DNA of 64,000 bases, taken from NCBI GenBank assembly GCA_021432635.1, contig MU270036.1:1-64000 (forward strand). Reading direction: 5' to 3'. The stretch's first letter is position 1, and every line of letters begins with the position of its first letter. Under the pieces are notes generated by a model that was not told the DNA's origin, made no database searches, and saw only the letters and a program-made list of their open reading frames with translations. Origin of the DNA: Thozetella sp. PMI_491 (lineage: Eukaryota > Ascomycota > Sordariomycetes > Chaetosphaeriales > Chaetosphaeriaceae). A program made the position numbers and the translations under genes. Positions 32,326-43,099 of the stretch are shown here, piece after piece.

Positions 32326-34490
32326 TTATGCAGTTTCTACGTGTGTTACTGGCCCTTCTTGCATCTTGGCGACGACAGTGTCGGAGCTCTTGAACAAAAA
32401 GCTCGAACTCGCAGCATCTAGGTAGCCGAAAACCAAATCGCTGGTAGCAGCGTCTAGATCTGACGCTTTATGGAGGTTCCAGTTGGCCTTCTCAAACCGC
32501 CGTCTCACACCTTCGTTCATGCCCACGAAAACCATAGCGCTGTGTCCAGCGTAGTCCCGCAACTCGCCTTTGAGATCCAGCAACGCTTGAATCCCAGTGG
32601 TGTCAATGTGACTCACGGCCGTCATGTCGAGAACAACTCGCCCTAGCAGTGGACGGCCGTCAGCGTTGGACTCAGGGTCACTGAAACTGTCTGTCTTCGT
32701 CGGGATCTGGTTCCAAAGTCTGTCTGTCGGTTTCGTGGTACGAACCATGGGAATACCCCGCGTAGCTGTCTTGACGTGACTCAGAATTTCATCTTTGATT
32801 CGGTATGCGTTCGCGAACAAGACAGACTCGCCGACGCGGAACCGTTGGGTGCTGTCCAAACCCTCGTCTGGAACGTGTGTCCCGTCAGGTAGATCGGCAT
32901 GCATGGTCCTCGACACGAGGCTGCTGACAGGAGTTACACCCGTGAAGGCGAGCCGGAATAAGAGGTAGAGGATATTATACCCCACAGCAGCAGCAATGCC
33001 GGTCTCGACCGAGACAAACAAAGTGACCCAGAAGGAAATCATGCTGGCGACAAAGTCGGCGAACGAAGTCCTCCAGTATTGGTAGAAGATCCTGGGCGGA
33101 ACTATAATAGCCCACACAGCGGAGATGATGACAGCGGAAAGGGTTGCCTTCGGAATCCAGAACAAGACCCCTGCAAGTTTGTAAACCGAGACCAGAACGC
33201 AGGCGCTTGAGACTAGGCCGCCCAACGGACTCTTGACACCTGACTCACTATTTACTGCCGTTCTTGTGGAGAATATCTGTCAGTAATGCCCTCCATGTAT
33301 CATAATGTCTACTCTGGGAAGTCTTACCGAGAGAAACCGCCAGTCACCGGCATCGATGAGAAGAAGCTTCCGACAAAATTTGTCGCGCCAATATAGAGAA
33401 GTTCCTGGCTCTGGTCGATAGTGTAGCCATGCCGACGGCCGAAGGCTTTTCCTATCGCCAGATGCTCTAGGGCAGCGGCGATAAAGACCGTGAGAGCACC
33501 ACCAGTGACTTTGCTCAGAAGGCTCTCTGGCGGCATGGACGGCGGGCCGATCAAAGTCCCTGTTGTCTTCGAGATGCCGAATAGAGGGTGGTCGGCTATG
33601 TTCTTGTTCAGGCCATAGCTAATTCCGGTGTAGAGAATAATAACTAGTGCATTCCTCGATATGGAAAGGAACCAAAACACTGGGTGGGCTTTTCCCCATC
33701 GCTTTCCGACGTATTGCAAACCAGCTAGGGCTAGTAACGACGTGATGCCGATCGTGAAGTCTCGCCATTGAACCTGTGGCAAGCGAGAAAAGACATGGTA
33801 GATGATCTCAGTTGTCTCATGCCCGGCGTTTCCCAGAGCCAGGAAGTTGGGAACCTGTTGGAGACAGATCGTCAAGCCCGCTGCGGACACATAACCCGCG
33901 AGAACGGGAGCCGAGATGAAGTCCAACAAGAATCCGAGTTTGAATAGGCCGACCGCGAGGCCATAGATTCCACACATGAAAGACACTGCCGTAGCTATGT
34001 CTGGTGGAGAATACCCTTCATCCCGGAGACTGATAATGATACTGCCGGTGAGGAGAGAGCCAATGGCGGTTGGTGCAGTCTGGGTATCTGTAGAATGCTA
34101 GTGGTCAGGCCGGAGGCACTGAGCAAGTCTCTCTTCGGATTTGAGCGCCATACCTTTCGAAGTGCCCATGATCGCGTATATCAGCATGGGAAGCCAGCTG
34201 GAAAGCAATCCATATGCCCCCGGAAGCCTCGCAATCTCGGCATAGGCAAGGCTCTGCGGCACGAGGAGGACACCGATAGTCAGACCGGCCACGGTGTCGT
34301 TGACCAGCCAGGTAGGTGCATAGTGTGGAAGCCATCGGACAATTGGGACCTTCTCAGTGAGATATCGCACCGTGCCTCGGCCGGTTGAGCGGCGGCAGCT
34401 CCGACACCACGCGACGAATCTCTGCACGTTATCGTCGTCCAAGACCGCCTCCTTGCAGCCGCTGAGAGATGGAAACCGAGATTTAGCCAT
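32326..34490 (-). CDS. SulP/SLC26-family anion transporter with STAS domain
   Basis: Three exons (34154-34490, 33328-34087, 32326-33262) give 677 aa. The SulP signature is clear near residue 75 (VAGLTIGVLLVPQSLAYAEI, then LPGAYGLLSSWLPMLIYAIM). More membrane helices follow, with the conserved MPVTGGFSRTAVNSESGVKS region crossing the second intron. The C-terminal cytosolic STAS domain holds GRVVLDMTAVSHIDTTGI. Exon 3 uses a CACAAG acceptor, chosen because it rebuilds this motif. Fungal members take up sulfate or related oxyanions, at the plasma or vacuolar membrane. The protein is shorter than classical sulfate permeases (about 800 aa), resembling the vacuolar or orphan SulP group. Confidence 0.87.
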
Positions 34491-35976
34491 GACTGCTTTG
34501 ACACTGAAGCGTGATGCTCAAAGACTCATGTCGTCCAAGGTCTCGTGTAGGACATGGCCGTCACATTTTACCTGCTCCTCAAGGGAGAGTCGGGGGAAAA
34601 GTCTGCGCCCGCACTGCGTCGGGTGCACGGAGCGAGCGGTGCAAGGGCGGCATTATGGAGCTGTGTGGGCTCGTAAGCCATATTCGAGCGCTCGGCATAT
34701 GACCGGATGTCTTGAACAGCCAGAGGCATGCTCAATTGGAATGGATTCAGAGCCACCGCCATGGCCCGCCGACAAGCGTTTAATTGAACGGGGCGCGCGA
34801 CGTGTCCAACGTCCAAGGCTCGTGATGGATTCTATACAAGTTGTGGGGAAATGCCAAGATTGAGGCTCATTTGTTTAATGAACTGCCGCGACGCGGCAGT
34901 TGATGAGGGCAGTCTGACACGCCGTTTTCGAGAAAGGCGTCCTGCGCGTCTAGACCGAATGTCGCGAGTCTTGGCGGGGGTTCATTAAAAAAAAAAGGGG
35001 GGCGGGTTGGGATGATTTGCTGGGCCTAGACGCAGCCACTCTAGATCTCCCGTCGGTGATTTTTAAGCTCTGGGGAAGATCCATATCGGGACCGATGGAA
35101 ATAAAACACAATAGTAAGCTGCAGATGCGAATAGCCGTGATGCACTGGAGTGTCACGGTTGTCTATCCCTGATGGGATCCTCCGGCCCTACCTTGAAGGC
35201 AACGTGATCTCCTTTATCCAGGCCATTTACCCACCACAGCGACCTTGGTTGTACGTTCCAATTTGTCCAGCTTCAGTCCATTTTGGCTTCAACGCGGGAT
35301 GTATGATTTAGCGCCACTCGTCCGCACCAAATAAGAATATTGGTACGTTCAGGGTACAACCTGGAGAGACAAAGTGTCCCGATTATCGCGGAGCCCACAA
35401 ACGACCATGCGAACGGCCGAGCTGTCGCCTCTCGGAATCAGATCAACCGATCTTTCCCAGATGTCGCCGTTTGATAATAATAATCCTGACACTAGACATA
35501 GTTCTATACAGTCGTGACTCGCGTTAGTTTAGCACCTTCGCTATGATGTATACCAAGATGTTCTCTATCTGAGGAGCCTAGCCTGCCTACATCCAGCAAG
35601 TATCTAGTACAGTCTTTGCAGGCATCTTCATCAGAGGCAGAAATCGTGGCCAACATATTATGTGAGGCCCGGATTTGTGCAGTAGATAATTCCGATTTAG
35701 ATAATTCCGTGCATATCAGGCCGACTGGGCCTACGAATCGGCGTGATTAGTCGTCTGACTTGCCACGACTCCCAAGCGTCCTCACCGTTGCGAGAAGTGC
35801 TGCGGCAGCACTGCTGCCACAGCGCTAGTGATATTCGCATATGCTCCATGTTCTCTAGATTCTACGTAGCCTCCAATAAATCTGTATAGAGTCGTCGATA
35901 GATCGTGCTGTCTCGGTTTATGACTTATATTCCTACAGTCACATTCTTCATTCCTTGATACATATACAATATTTCA
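34491..35976. other. Divergent intergenic region of the SulP gene and the broken hydrolase
   Basis: About 1.5 kb. It holds the SulP promoter, a 21-nt inverted repeat, a poly-A/poly-G run (about 34986-35005) and a 12-bp direct repeat TAGATAATTCCG (35683 and 35698). No gene seen; frames antisense to SulP are ignored. Confidence 0.45.
34881..34901. repeat. Perfect inverted repeat upstream of SulP
   Basis: Arms AACTGCCGCG and CGCGGCAGTT with a single A between, about 390 bp upstream of the SulP ATG. It could be a dimeric regulator site. As a stand-alone terminator-like hairpin it would have no meaning here. Confidence 0.6.
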
Positions 35977-37130
35977 ATGTCCCCAATGTCCGCTCGTCTT
36001 CAACATTACCGTATCTCAGTTCCACAAACAGAGAGAGACGACTTAAATTCTCGACTTGCTCAGGACCGCTGGCCAGACCGGGAGACAGCGCCAGACTGGC
36101 AGCAAGGGGTGACCCTAGAAGCAGCTCGCAGATTAGCCGAATACTGGCATCGTCAGTACTCCTGGCGGCGGTTTGAAGTGCTCGCGAACCGATACCCTAG
36201 TACACGACCAATATCGACGGTCTCAGTATCCATTTCTTTCGCATACGCTCCAAGGAAGGAAACGCCTGCCTATTCTTCTCCTGCATGGATGGCCAAGCTC
36301 ATTCGCTGAGTTTTTGAAGTGTGTCGGTCTACTTGCCGACCCCGTTGCCCACGGAGGTCGGGCCGAAATGCCTTCGATATCATTTTACCCTCAATACCGG
36401 GCTGTGGATTCACCGAGGCGCCGAAGGCGGCTGGTTGGGACATGGAATGCACATCTCGTACTTGTATCGAGCTCATGGAAGATTGTCTGGGATACAAGCG
36501 CTGGATTGCCCAAGGTGGTGACTCTGGCGCTGCAATCGCGACATTGATCGCGAAGTCTAAGCCGCCGGGACTAATGGCGATCCATCTGAATTTGCTCTTT
36601 GTAATTCCAGAGTCTCTGGAGGCAAACTCATCAGATGAAGAGTACAAGCCATTGTGGCGTTTCTACAGACACAAGCAGAACAAAGCGGGTCCAAATCCAT
36701 ATCGTCGACTCACCCGCAGACTATCTCTTACGGTCTCTCCGACTCGGCAATAGGCCAGATGACATGAATCTACGAGAAGTACCACGACTGGACCGACAAT
36801 GACGGCGATCCATTATCGGCATTAGATGTGGATGAAATGCTGGACAACATCTCGGTGCACTGGTTCTCAAGATCTGCCGGTTCGATATCTCGTATGTTTT
36901 GAGAGGCTCGCAACTTCAACTGGGACATGGGAGAGCTGGAAGTTCCAGTGGTGGCTTTGGTATTGAGAGAGATATCTACAAGCACCCCACGCACTAGGTA
37001 GAGAGGTTGTATCCCAAACTGTTTCGCTTTACTCGGGTTCTACTTGGGAGCCATTGTGGAGTCTTTGAACAGCCGCAAGTTCTAGTGGAAGATTTCCATG
37101 CAACTTTTGCGCAGCTCTCTAAATAGTCTA
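35977..37130 (+). pseudogene. Broken microsomal-type epoxide hydrolase
   Basis: The start is intact: an EHN domain ([50 protein letters not shown]). Alpha/beta-hydrolase parts follow in other frames: [64 protein letters not shown] (the GGD-S-G nucleophile elbow), then YEKYHDWTDNDGDPLSALDV, and a final EQPQVLVEDF. Reading needs at least four frame changes (about 36190, 36265, 36365 and 36710) and passes in-frame stops (for example near 36755 and 36900). No intron set repairs all of these, so the gene is dead. An intact enzyme would open epoxides to diols. It keeps good similarity to its family over its whole length, so inactivation is fairly recent. Confidence 0.8.
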
Positions 37131-37429
37131 GCCTCTATTATTTCGGCACTCTCGGCTTTACTTGTCTTGTCTCTGCGCACAAATATCCCACGACGGAGGA
37201 TTGAAGGAGTTCAGCTAGTAAATGTTCTGATGAATTATATTTTCTCTGCCTGCTATAGTGCACATGGGTATTTTCTTGGGTAGTGAAGCCAACGTTAAGA
37301 ACGCGCTACACGAAGAGATAACGCCTAGACGCTCTACATATTAACTCCCATAAGCTCTCTATGTCCCTTAATTGATCGCTCGCCGCTCAAGAAACAATCT
37401 CTCGGCAAATCCTGTATTAAATCCCCATC
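37131..37429. other. Spacer, no gene
   Basis: 3' flank of the broken hydrolase and of the TDT transporter. Nothing else seen. Confidence 0.4.
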
Positions 37430-38786
37430 CTATTCCGAATCCTCATCGTGGCCAGGCCACACGATCTCCCGACGGATCACAGCCCGTACGCACCGGCACG
37501 CCACGATTGCCCAAACAACAAGGAGAATTATGGTCATGGCGCTGCTCATCCACAGCACCCCCTCGCTACCAAACGCGGTACCAATGCGAATGGACGCGAT
37601 GGTGAAGCCGACGTTGGGGAACACGAAGCTCCACCAGCTCAGGTGAAACTTGCTGTCTGGCATCCCGGCCACCACCGCGGTGACGGCCGAGGTGAAGAAC
37701 CAAAAGCTCAGGCCCCACAGAAAGATGGATGAACACAGAGATGCGAGCCTTATGGCGTCGGCAAGGACTTCTGGGTTGCTGAGGCTTTGGACCAAGTAGA
37801 GATCCGATGTAAATATGCGAGGCACGTCCGACGCCATGGTCACTAGCGCCGCGCATGTAAAACTAGGCGGCCCGACGGCGATGAACATGCCAGGACGTTG
37901 GGCGGGCAGACCAAATGCCACAAGCCGAGAGAGATAGGTGGCGTACATCATGATCGAAACGAGCATACCTAGGCCTTGGGCGGCAAGCCCTGCCGTGACA
38001 ATGGCGAGAGCCTGGTTGGGCGGCTGCGTGTGGGATATGGAGGCTGCCAGCGTTCCGGCAAGCATGGTTGGGAAGATTGGCAGAATCCAACCGGGTGTCA
38101 TAGAATTGATGGTAAGGCGGCGCTGTGCTTTGACGGTAAATAAAAGATGGTACTGCAGGACCGAGACGAAAAATGTGACGGTCAGATAGACCCAAAACAT
38201 CACTCGAAGGAAGCCGTACAGCCCTGCCTGTGCGATGTCGCCTAGGAACATGGATCCGTACACTCTGGCATTGCAAAGCATGGCAGAGACGGATAGGAAA
38301 AAGGTCGAGATGAATAGTGCCTCGGAAGGATGGGTAAAAGCCTTGTGGAAGGTGTGTCGATAGAGCACGAAGCGCAGCAGAAGGCAGGCGGTGATGCCGG
38401 TGAAGAACAACACATCCACTAGGAACACTACCAGTCCAATGATATTGAGGCCGGCGAAGCGATGAGGCGTCTCTGCGAGGACTAGAGCAATGCCGCCTGT
38501 TGACATGCTGCCGGCGTCATGGGTGGGTTAGCGAGAGACTCGGCGGGCAGGACAACCCCAGAGAGCAAGTGCCTTACGTGACGGTATACCAAGCAAAAGT
38601 AAAATGGTGCATGCGTTCCCGTACGGGGATTGGAGGCTGGAGGTATGTGGGAACCTTCTCGAGAGGCCGTAGGGGTGTTGGCTGTGGTTGGGCGTGGGCG
38701 GCGTCGCCATCGCGCCCGCCCGCTTCCACGTCGTCTGCCCGGCTTTTGTCCCGCTGCCGGGCGGATCCTATCTGATCGTCCATCAT
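37430..38786 (-). CDS. TDT-family transporter (Mae1/SSU1-like)
   Basis: Two exons (38578-38786 and 37430-38507; 70-nt intron with GTAAGG donor) give 428 aa. The ATG at 38786 is the first true ATG. Exon 1 ends in MHHFTFAWYTVT and exon 2 continues MSTGGIALVLAETPHRFAGL, the classic opening of the tellurite-resistance/dicarboxylate transporter fold. Ten membrane helices can be traced, with the conserved GPPSFTCAALV near residue 270 and a late WWSFVFPNVGFT. Family members are the malate permease Mae1 and the sulfite pump SSU1; plant SLAC1 channels share the fold. Whether this one carries malate, sulfite or another anion cannot be decided. Its nearness to the SulP gene (about 3 kb) makes a sulfur link imaginable but unproven. 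Confidence 0.85.
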
Positions 38787-39355
38787 GGCGGCGAGCTGGG
38801 ATTTTGGTGTCTCTACGGCTGGCCGCAACGGCGAGAGGTGTGGGAAGAGGCGAGGTCGCAGATCGATCTCGTGTTCATTCTAACATGTGCTTGTCGATGG
38901 CAAAAAACCAGGGTTCCGTGGTCGGTGAGGTCGAATGATTGGCGACCTGGTGGAGCCCCAGGGCCGGGGTGCGATAGAGGCCCCGGTCAGCATCAAAAAC
39001 GCCAATCAGCTACCGCCGGACCGTGCCGTCTCAGGCCCCGGTGTTCGTGGCACTCGTTCGCTAAATTCTTGCTCTTTTGGGTCTTGTGCAGCCCCCATTT
39101 CGTCACGCGACGACTCACCAGAACCTCACTCATAAGGAGAGAGGCAGAATAAAGGACACTAGGTATTCACATCGTGCGTCTCTAAATGATAAAGAAAGAA
39201 CACTATTGTATTACTCTTGAATATCCGTACATGGGCCCCCCATTATCGACATGGCAAACACCCTGCAATTTTGCAATTTGTCCAGCTGATTGGGCCGAGG
39301 GGCGGTAGCAATTGACCCAATCCAGCTATAGCCTTGGCAAGCCAGGCGAGTGTTC
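38787..39355. other. Promoter of the TDT gene and 3' flank of the peptidase gene
   Basis: No gene seen; GC-rich near the transporter start. Confidence 0.4.
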
Positions 39356-41645
39356 TTACCCCAAGTTCAGTTCCTTGTATAAGCTTTCAGGCCTGCCATC
39401 GCGGCCAAGGTACTGCCTCATGATGTTCATCTCGCCAAGGCTGCCCCCTTTTTCGAGAAGCTCGCGACGATATCTCCGACCCGCAGACGAGCTTTCCGGA
39501 TCGTCTTTGAAGAAGGTGTCGAAAATATCGGCCGAATAGAGGTTCGCGCTACAAGCTCAAGGTCAGTTCTTAAACTACCCAAACATAATATGCAGAGGCA
39601 AGAATCATACATGTAGTAGGAGTAGTAGCCGGCAGTATAATCAGAGGTGATAAAGGTGCTCAAATCGGTATAGCCATGCCCCCACTCGTCGCCCTGGTCC
39701 AGGGGCCCCTCTATTAGGCATATCTTCTGCTTCAATGTGTTCCAAATCGCCGAGATATTCAGATTCTTGGCTTCTTCATGGGTCTTCGGCTGGTAGATGG
39801 CAAGATCGAAGGCAGCGAGGTGCAGTTGGTTCAGAGTGAATGAGGCATCCGTAAGATACCGGACGTTCATGAGTGCCTCGATCATGTCGTCGGGCATCGT
39901 TTCGGGAGGCGCCGGTTCTCCGTTTGAACTCTCCTGCCAGTGCTTCAAGTACGCCGGGGAAAGTGTGGAGTAGTGTCTGCTCAGCTTCTTGAGCTGCGAA
40001 GGCGTCCACGCCCAATTCTCAAGAACCTGGCTGGGAGCCTCGCCGAAATCGATGACGGTTCCGGACGGGCCATGAAAGCGGGCGTAGCGCGTCTTGGATG
40101 CAAGATCGTGTATTCCGTGGCCAAACTCGTGGAGAAGATATCTCTGGAGCTCCATGCGAGACAGGAGCGTAGGCTTCTCCGGGGTCGACTTTGGTAGATT
40201 CCACAGGAGGGCTACCGAGGGATGCTGACGTGTGCCATCCTCGCGCACGAAACCCTGAAGCGAAGTCAGTTTAGACCTTGGGTAGAGGTAAGAAGAGTTG
40301 TCCATACCGGTTCAATGTTGCTAGCTCGCATGCCTTGCGACTTTCCGTTCCTTTCGTAAAGGTCCAAATACAAATACCCGAGGAATTCATCGTCTTCATC
40401 TGCATCCCAGACCCCAAACAGCTGGATATCTTCGTGCCACAAGAGGTCCTTCTCGGCGATAGATGGTATCAACTTCTCACTATTGTCTTTAGTAATCTCC
40501 ACAAACTCAAGGCCGAAGAGATCCCCGAAGGCTGCCAGGATGTTGGTGACCACCGCCGGCAAGGGGAGGTATTCTCGGATCTTGCTGGTCTTGACTGACA
40601 GAAACCTGGTCATTAGTATGTTTTGGTAGTAGTTCAAGTCCCACCGAAAGAAATGGCCATCAAATTGCTCCCCGCGCAATTCCAGGTTTTCCTTCTTCAG
40701 CTGCTTCAGCTGATCCATCTCTCTCTTTCCGGCGTCTGACAGCTTCGCGATCAGACCCTTGAGAAAGGCTTTGACCTCCTCGAGGGATCTGATCATCCTG
40801 CCTCCCACCATAAAGTCGGCATGATTCGCAAAGCCCAGCAGTCGGGCTGCCTCGTCTCGCAGAACCGCAATCTGCTTATACACCGCCACATTGTCGTTGT
40901 ACTTATTTTCGGATGCGATGAATGCCCTCTTGCGTGACTCCGCGCTGTGTGCCGAAGAGAAAACGGGGTTGAAGTTCTTGACCAGGAACTTCTCATCGCC
41001 GCTGTCTGTCTTCTTCTTCAACCCCCCCAGGAAGCTGTCCTCCAAGCCATCTAGCTCGGCTTTGGTGAACCACAATCCAGCATCGTCCCCGGCGACGTCC
41101 TCCGCATCCAAATTTTTGTAGAACAGACCCACGAGCTCATCTAGCTTTTCCCGAATCTCTGCGAATCTCTTTTTCTTGTCGGGGTCGGTAAGGGTAACTC
41201 CGTGCCTTGCGTGGTGTTCTCGCATCTGCGCTACCAAGTGCCGATCTTCGGCATCCACCTTCTCCTCGCCGCTTTCCACTCTCCGATGCACCGCATCAAT
41301 GAGGAGAAACAAGTCTTTACTCATGGCGATTTCATAGTCGAATTCTTCAAAGAGCTCCGCCGCGCGACCAGAAGCATTCCGAATATCGGCGGACGGAGAA
41401 GTGTTGCGATAGAACATCAGGCGTCGGGCCTTGAGAAGCCTAGTGTTCTCAGCGTGAGCCAGTGGGACGATGGTATTGGCGAAGGTCGCATTCTGAGCAT
41501 CCACATTAGCTATGACTGCATCTTGCACCTGACGGCTGAATGCAATCAAGTTTTCCGCCTCGAGAATGATTGACTCTGCTGTCGCCGTGAATGTTGGTGG
41601 CGGCGGCGAGAGTTTGTGCGGCGTCTTGTCTAGGGCCCTGGCCAT
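39356..41645 (-). CDS. M3 metallopeptidase (thimet oligopeptidase / saccharolysin type)
   Basis: Three exons (40308-41645, 39611-40254, 39356-39548) give 724 aa, the usual family length. The N-terminal helical part is continuous. The catalytic zinc motif HEFGH lies at 488-492 (YLLHEFGHGIHDL), and the third ligand is expected in the IDFGEAPSQVLENW helix. The substrate-loop region GDEWGHGYTDLSTFITSDY and the C-terminal SADIFDTFFKDDPES are typical. No targeting signal is seen, so a cytosolic oligopeptidase that trims short peptides is likely. Exon 3 is out of frame with exon 2 unless the 62-nt intron (GTATGA donor, GTAG acceptor) is removed; doing so restores the conserved Y-x-N-L-Y-S-A-D run. 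Confidence 0.9.
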
Positions 41646-43099
41646 ATTGACTCCGTGAATAATGATATTTTATTTTATTTGGAGAATTCAGTATACTGCA
41701 TTTCAATTTATGTGGCTGGGGATACTTTCTAGCGGTACCTCGTCCCGGCGCAGCTTTTATGTGCGGGCTCTGAACGTCGGGGCCGATGATGGGCATTCCG
41801 AATACACCGAGCCCCTCTTCCCGCCTCTGCTTGCTATAGGTGCATGCATAGGAGCCTGGACACGGCATAATATGCACCGATAATGGCAACCAGCTTTCTC
41901 GCCGCATGTGGCAGTCGCATTGTGGGACCTACTGGAACCATTGGCAAGGTGAAACCGGCAAACGGATGTGATATCTGTGCGCATATGTATTTTGAGGGTG
42001 CATTTTACGAGTAAGTTCTCTGCCTGGATTAGCACGGAGAGATTGGAGGATTTCGTCTCTCGTTGCCTGATGGCCTGAGATAGATGCCTATTTCATATCT
42101 CTTCGCTGCCTAAGGTACCTTCGTTTAGCTCATGACCCACTCTAGGTTTCACGACTGACCTTTTCAACGAGTCTTGATTTTAGCCCCCAGAGCCATTTTG
42201 CGCTCTCGTTCAACTATAGAAGCGTTCTTGAACTTGTTGGAAATATGAAGCCGGTACCTTTATGAGCCAGCATGGATTTTGGGCTCATAGTATAGGCGGT
42301 TATAGGAAGGATAACCTTTTGGAACGGCGTGATGAGACTCGAGGTTTTGGCTACAACTTAAGCCTCTAGCAACATAACTTCACTCAAAGATAAACTTGTT
42401 TGTGGCAGAAGCATAAACATGCCTTGTCATATAGGCCACTGCCCTATTAGGAGGTGCCTTGCGGCTAGTCCACCACCTAGCACACGGCTCACATGTTGTT
42501 AGCAGCTGCGATGATATGAAGACGGTAGGATTACTCTCCGCATCCGGTTGGTTCAACTTAAGTAGGCGCTTCGGAAATGATACGGATTAGTTACATAAAG
42601 TGCTACTCTAGTAATTTCGCGTCGAAAGACGGGCCCGAATGGGCTAGGCTGGATCCCTACCACGAAGACCCACGACGGGTACTGTGCCGCCCTCCCTTGG
42701 AGAACTTTACGTTGCTTAGCCGCCTAGGAAACACTAGTTCTGAGGATTTGCACGGAGCAAGTAGTACTAGTATTGCAAGGCAGCAAATCTGGAAACGTTG
42801 GCATACGGTGGCGCGACTAGCCGTAGAGAGGCTAAAGCCGATCATATCTTGCGACGCTGCCTGGAACGACTCTGCACCCCACTGATAATCATCGCTAAAT
42901 AGATAGGCCTACTGCTAGGTTGGACCGTGCCACCCTGGAAGTCTCCGGAGCAAGGCAACCTGGGGGTCAAAATCTCACGTCGCAGAGGAACAGCTTGTGT
43001 TTTGACGTGAAGTATATTGACGACGGGGTGCTCATGTCCTTATGAAGCTGCTGCGGTTCTCAGTTGACGTTCAGCTCAATTCAAGATATCGACACGACG
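41646..43099. other. Divergent intergenic region of the peptidase and ABC transporter genes
   Basis: About 1.45 kb with no recognisable gene. Promoters of both flanking genes are expected here. Reading frames up to about 100 codons on each strand lack any family signature. Confidence 0.45.

Noticed and set aside
34357-34863. 168-codon plus-strand frame over the SulP start
   Set aside because: Antisense to the conserved SulP signature and without any family pattern.
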